A DNA stretch of 45,452 bases from Siminovitchia fortis (GTDB lineage: Bacteria; Bacillota; Bacilli; Bacillales; Bacillaceae_C), in contig NZ_QYTU02000033.1 in assembly GCF_003605365.2 (NCBI RefSeq), positions 1 to 45,452 on the forward strand, read 5' to 3'. The notes under the pieces are model-generated. The model was given only the letters and a program-made list of their open reading frames with translations. It searched no databases and was not told the origin of the DNA. The position numbers and the translations under genes were made by a program. Below, one piece after another: positions 43,002 through 45,452 of the stretch (its first letter is position 1; each line of letters starts with the position of its first letter).

Positions 43002-43277
43002 TTGGTTGCGATACAAAATAAGCAATACGAGCTTGTTGAAGAATTCAGGGACGGCTTCAATGAGGAAGCGTTAAGAGCCCGCTTCAGCGATATATTGATT
43101 AAATATGATTACATTGTCGGTGACTGGGGATATGGCCAGCTTCGCCTGAAGGGCTTTTTTTCAGATGACAACCACAAGGCATCATTTGATACAAAGATCA
43201 GCACTTTATCGGATTATCTTTATGAATACTGCAACTTTGGCTGCGCGTATTTTGTATTGAGAAAGGTGGATAAATAA
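43002..43277 (+). CDS. yutD: YutD family protein (DUF1027)
   Basis: A 91-residue protein of the YutD family, with IVGDWGYGQLRLKGFF and a C-terminal LSDYLYEYCNFGCAYFVLRK. The family is widespread in Bacilli and is small, cytoplasmic and of unknown function. TTG start with GGGTGAG about 4-5 nt upstream, rather close. TATAAT at 42957 suggests a promoter. It is divergent from the YhcN-type gene. Confidence 0.88.
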   Translation: MVAIQNKQYELVEEFRDGFNEEALRARFSDILIKYDYIVGDWGYGQLRLKGFFSDDNHKASFDTKISTLSDYLYEYCNFGCAYFVLRKVDK

Positions 43278-43280
43278 TCA

Positions 43281-43620
43281 GAAAAGCGGAGGTGCCTGTT
43301 TATCGACGTACAGACTGGACGAGTCCTGACGAGATAAAGGATAAGGAAGTGCGAGAGTGCCTGCTTATCGGCGACAAGCATAAGACGAGCGCTGAAGAAG
43401 GCGTAGTTTGCCTTCAGCAGCGATTGGCTTATGACCTCGAGCCGATGGCACTCGGAGCCGGACAACACGGCGACGAAGGCAGGCTCAAGCAGCGACGTCC
43501 TGTCGCTTCGCCTGCACTAGCACATCCTGTGCGTCGGAGCCGATGTTGACTTATCGTAGGAAGGATGAGGAAGTCTGCTAGTCGATAGGCACCGGAGCTG
43601 GACAATAGAAAAGCGGAGGT
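43281..43620. repeat. Dispersed structured repeat, copy 2 (nested units)
   Basis: About 340 bp of GC-rich non-coding sequence. It begins and ends with AAAAGCGGAGGTGCCTG, a direct repeat at about 43281 and 43609. GGTGCCT...TATCGAC near the start pairs with GTCGATAGGCACC near the end. Inside are GACAAGCATAAGACGAGCG and GGCTTATGACCTCGAG, matching the element at 27187. Frames through it have no ribosome sites. Confidence 0.75.
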
Positions 43621-43640
43621 GCCTGTACCCCCGTTCCATG

Positions 43641-43672
43641 AAAAATGGCCAAGCAAAGTCTTGGCCATTTTT
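43641..43672. terminator. Bidirectional terminator
   Basis: AAAAATGGCCAAG and CTTGGCCATTTTT form a perfect 13-bp stem with a 6-nt loop. It ends the minus-strand gene at 43680 and any reading from yutD. Confidence 0.9.
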
Positions 43673-43679
43673 TGCCGGG

Positions 43680-43994
43680 TCAGCTGTCTTCGTATGGCGG
43701 TTCCGTGTCCCGGTTTGGGTCGTCATGTGTCGGATGGGCACCCGGGAACTTCCGGGGCCTGTTTTGGTGCATGGACTTGAATTCGTAGTTAAAAGCACTG
43801 TAAGGGCGCTGCCCTTCTTTCCAAGGAGTGGATTTATTTTCAACGCGAGTATGTTTTCCTTTCGGCGCCCCGAAAGATCCTTCGGGAAGCTCCTCAGGAA
43901 TAAGGAAATTTCTGCGTGTTTCCACAGTGGAAACATCTGTATATGTGATTTCCTCTTTGTCGAGATGATCGCCGTCCCGGCGTGATTCATCCAT
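43680..43994 (-). CDS. Hypothetical Bacillaceae protein
   Basis: A 104-residue, very polar protein without membrane span or signal. It begins MDESRRDGDHLDKEEITYTD and contains TRRNFLIPEELPEGSFGAP; the C-terminal part is rich in His, Asp and Pro (FPGAHPTHDDPN). The start at 43994 has AAAGGTGGTC 8 nt upstream, and a strong terminator follows, so it is a real gene. I do not recognise the family with certainty. The neighbours are yutD and yutE, both transcribed the other way, and several nearby genes are sporulation-linked, so a spore role is possible but unproven. Confidence 0.75.
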   Translation of the reverse strand: MDESRRDGDHLDKEEITYTDVSTVETRRNFLIPEELPEGSFGAPKGKHTRVENKSTPWKEGQRPYSAFNYEFKSMHQNRPRKFPGAHPTHDDPNRDTEPPYEDS

Positions 43995-44106
43995 GTGAGT
44001 GACCACCTTTTTTATGTTTAAATTGCCCTTGTCCGCTGCATCTATTCGTCCACCGCCCATTTATTTGATAAAATAGTGATAATAACTCATGGAGGTAATC
44101 GGAACC

Positions 44107-44544
44107 GTGTATTTTGTTGATCGTGAAAAAATAGAAAAAACTTTGATGTATATGGAAAGACAGATCCAGCTGTTTGAAGAGAAAAAAGAGTGGGAGTCAA
44201 TCGTTGAAAAAACCGCGCTTGAAAGAATTGCGCAAACCGTCATCGAATCCATTCTTGATACCGGCAATGCCATGATTGATGGTTTTATCATGAGGGATCC
44301 GGGAAGTTATGATGATATCATTGATATTCTTACTGATGAAAAAGTTATCACAGATGACATGAGCGAAAGCCTTAAAACCGTTATTAATTTTCGTAAGATG
44401 CTTGTACAGCAATATATTGAGGTTGACCATGGACAGGTGCAATCGATGCTGAAGGAAGAAATCAACGCCCTTAAACAATTTGCGCCAAAAGTGAGGGATT
44501 ATTTAACAAACGAATTGGGGCCTGTATCAGCATTTAAAAAGTGA
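44107..44544 (+). CDS. HepT-like DUF86 protein (YutE)
   Basis: A 145-residue all-helical HEPN-type protein of the HepT/DUF86 family, with ERIAQTVIESILDTGNAMI and NFRKMLVQQYIEVD. HepT toxins carry R-x4-H as the RNase site; here the position of the His is Gln (RKMLVQ), and no MNT antitoxin gene is next to it. It is therefore likely a non-toxic housekeeping member, as in B. subtilis YutE. GTG 44107 has GGAGGTAATC 8-10 nt upstream; ATG 44089 overlaps that site. Confidence 0.88.
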   Translation: MYFVDREKIEKTLMYMERQIQLFEEKKEWESIVEKTALERIAQTVIESILDTGNAMIDGFIMRDPGSYDDIIDILTDEKVITDDMSESLKTVINFRKMLVQQYIEVDHGQVQSMLKEEINALKQFAPKVRDYLTNELGPVSAFKK

Positions 44545-44564
44545 TGTTTGGAAGGGGGTTTCCG

Positions 44565-45329
44565 GTGAAAAAGTATGAAGGCTATCTGATTGACCTGGAC
44601 GGCACAATGTACCGGGGCAAAGAAAGTATTCCTGAGGCTGCTCAGTTTGTAGCCCGTTTAAATAAAAAGGGAATTCCCTACTTATTTGTCACTAATAATT
44701 CCTCGAAAACGCCCGGTCAAGTGGCTGATCATTTAAATCATTTTGGAATTGAGGCGAAAGAGGAGGATATATTTACAACCTCCATGGCAGCGGCAGATTA
44801 TCTATATGAAAACCATCCTGATACGTCAGTTTATGTTATTGGGGAAACAGGGCTTATATCCGCCTTGCAAGAAAAAGGTCTCAATCTGACAGACAAGGAT
44901 CCGGAGGCGGTCATTATGGGAATTGACCGTAAAATAACATATGAAAAGCTGGCGAAAGCCTGCCTTTTCGTCCGGAACGGAGCCTTGTTCTTTTCCACGA
45001 ATGGCGACACAGCGCTGCCGACGGAAAAAGGATTGCTACCGGGGAACGGGGCGATCACGTCTGTTGTGTCTGTTTCGACTCAAACGGAGCCCATATTCAT
45101 AGGCAAGCCACACTCCATCATTATGGAGCAGGCTTTAAAAGTACTTGGCTCTCCTAAAGAAAAGACGCTCATGGTCGGCGATAATTACGATACGGACATT
45201 TTGGCAGGCATTAATATTAAAATGGACACGCTTCTCGTCCATACAGGCGTAACGACAAAAGAAGCTTTGGAGATGAAAGAAAAACAGCCGTCATATGTAT
45301 TGAATTCGTTGGCTGAATGGCAATTTTAA
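44565..45329 (+). CDS. yutF: HAD phosphatase, NagD/YutF type
   Basis: A 254-residue HAD-superfamily IIA hydrolase. The nucleophile is Asp10 and the acid Asp12 (LIDLDGTMYRG). FVTNNSS is motif II, Lys of FIGKPH is motif III, and VGDNYDTD is motif IV. It dephosphorylates small metabolites such as sugar or nucleoside phosphates. GTG 44565 follows GGAAGGGGG; longer frames overlap yutE. A terminator follows at once. Confidence 0.92.
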   Translation: MKKYEGYLIDLDGTMYRGKESIPEAAQFVARLNKKGIPYLFVTNNSSKTPGQVADHLNHFGIEAKEEDIFTTSMAAADYLYENHPDTSVYVIGETGLISALQEKGLNLTDKDPEAVIMGIDRKITYEKLAKACLFVRNGALFFSTNGDTALPTEKGLLPGNGAITSVVSVSTQTEPIFIGKPHSIIMEQALKVLGSPKEKTLMVGDNYDTDILAGINIKMDTLLVHTGVTTKEALEMKEKQPSYVLNSLAEWQF

Positions 45330-45357
45330 AATCCCCCGCAAGCACGGGGGATTTTGT
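45328..45357 (+). terminator. Rho-independent terminator of yutEF
   Basis: AAAATCCCCCG and CGGGGGATTTT form an 11-bp stem with a 6-nt loop, beginning inside the yutF stop codon. The T-run is short. Confidence 0.82.
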
Positions 45358-45394
45358 GGCTGTTAAGGAAATTATAAAATGCTCAGGTTATTTG

Positions 45395-45452
45395 TCACTT
45401 AGTGCCGCGTCTGGCTCCAGCGCCTATCGACTAGCAGACTTCACGCTTCTCG
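45395..45452 (-). repeat. Dispersed structured repeat, copy 3 (cut by window end)
   Basis: Read on the minus strand it contains GAAGTCTGCTAGTCGATAGG, then C-CTGGAGCCAGAC, matching the end of the element at 43281 (about 43570-43605) in inverted orientation. It continues beyond the window. Confidence 0.7.

Noticed and set aside
43292-43549. 85-codon plus-strand frame
   Set aside because: It lies entirely within the structured dispersed repeat, lacks a ribosome site and has odd composition.
44107-44544. HepT/MNT toxin-antitoxin system
   Set aside because: No partner gene, and the RNase histidine is replaced by glutamine.

Overview
The window looks like chromosomal DNA of an endospore-forming Gram-positive bacterium of the Bacillaceae. 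Three things point there: strong AGGAGG-type ribosome sites with frequent GTG and TTG starts; CotD-, CotF-, YunB-, LytH- and YhcN-type sporulation genes; and long runs that follow the order of the Bacillus subtilis yus, suf, yun and yut loci. Species cannot be fixed from the sequence alone. Functions are inferred by family recognition from the translations; no database search was run.

Positions 1-16.6 kb are accessory and catabolic. They hold three NCS1-type permeases, a true nitrilase, a second nitrilase-superfamily amidohydrolase, a cyclase-family hydrolase, an iron alcohol dehydrogenase, two agmatinase-like ureohydrolases, an aldehyde dehydrogenase, a LysR regulator, a D-2-hydroxyacid dehydrogenase and a sodium:solute symporter. 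The first 7 kb look like a repeatedly copied and decaying module (small membrane protein - permease - nitrilase, and amidohydrolase - cyclase). Remnants of the hydrolase (1369-1540 and 1778-1837), the cyclase (4864-4902) and the nitrilase (6541-6576) lie between intact genes. Two excellent sigma-54 (-24/-12) promoters, at 1730 and 6717, each have a related palindromic element about 85-95 bp upstream. This suggests nitrogen-catabolic control by an enhancer-binding protein that is not in the window. Two of the permeases are each preceded by a related 56-residue single-membrane-span protein that I cannot assign to a known family.

Positions 16.6-29.4 kb hold a NERD-domain gene between two exact 21-bp-period repeat arrays, two CotF-like coat genes, a proline dehydrogenase and the fadN-fadA-fadE beta-oxidation operon, which has a FadR-type operator. 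A third 21-bp array, a MotA/MotB-type stator pair and the yusI-gcvH-yusF-yusE block follow.

Positions 29.4-34.7 kb are the sufCDSUB iron-sulfur assembly operon, with a perfect 28-bp palindrome just upstream of its promoter. Positions 34.7-45.4 kb hold a CotD-like coat gene, yunF-yunD-yunC-yunB, a remnant of an NhaC-type antiporter, an NSS transporter with a MetS-like small subunit, lytH, a YhcN/YlaJ lipoprotein, yutD, a hypothetical gene, yutE and yutF. Structured dispersed repeats occur at 27.2, 43.3 and 45.4 kb, with a possible short relative at 28.2 kb.
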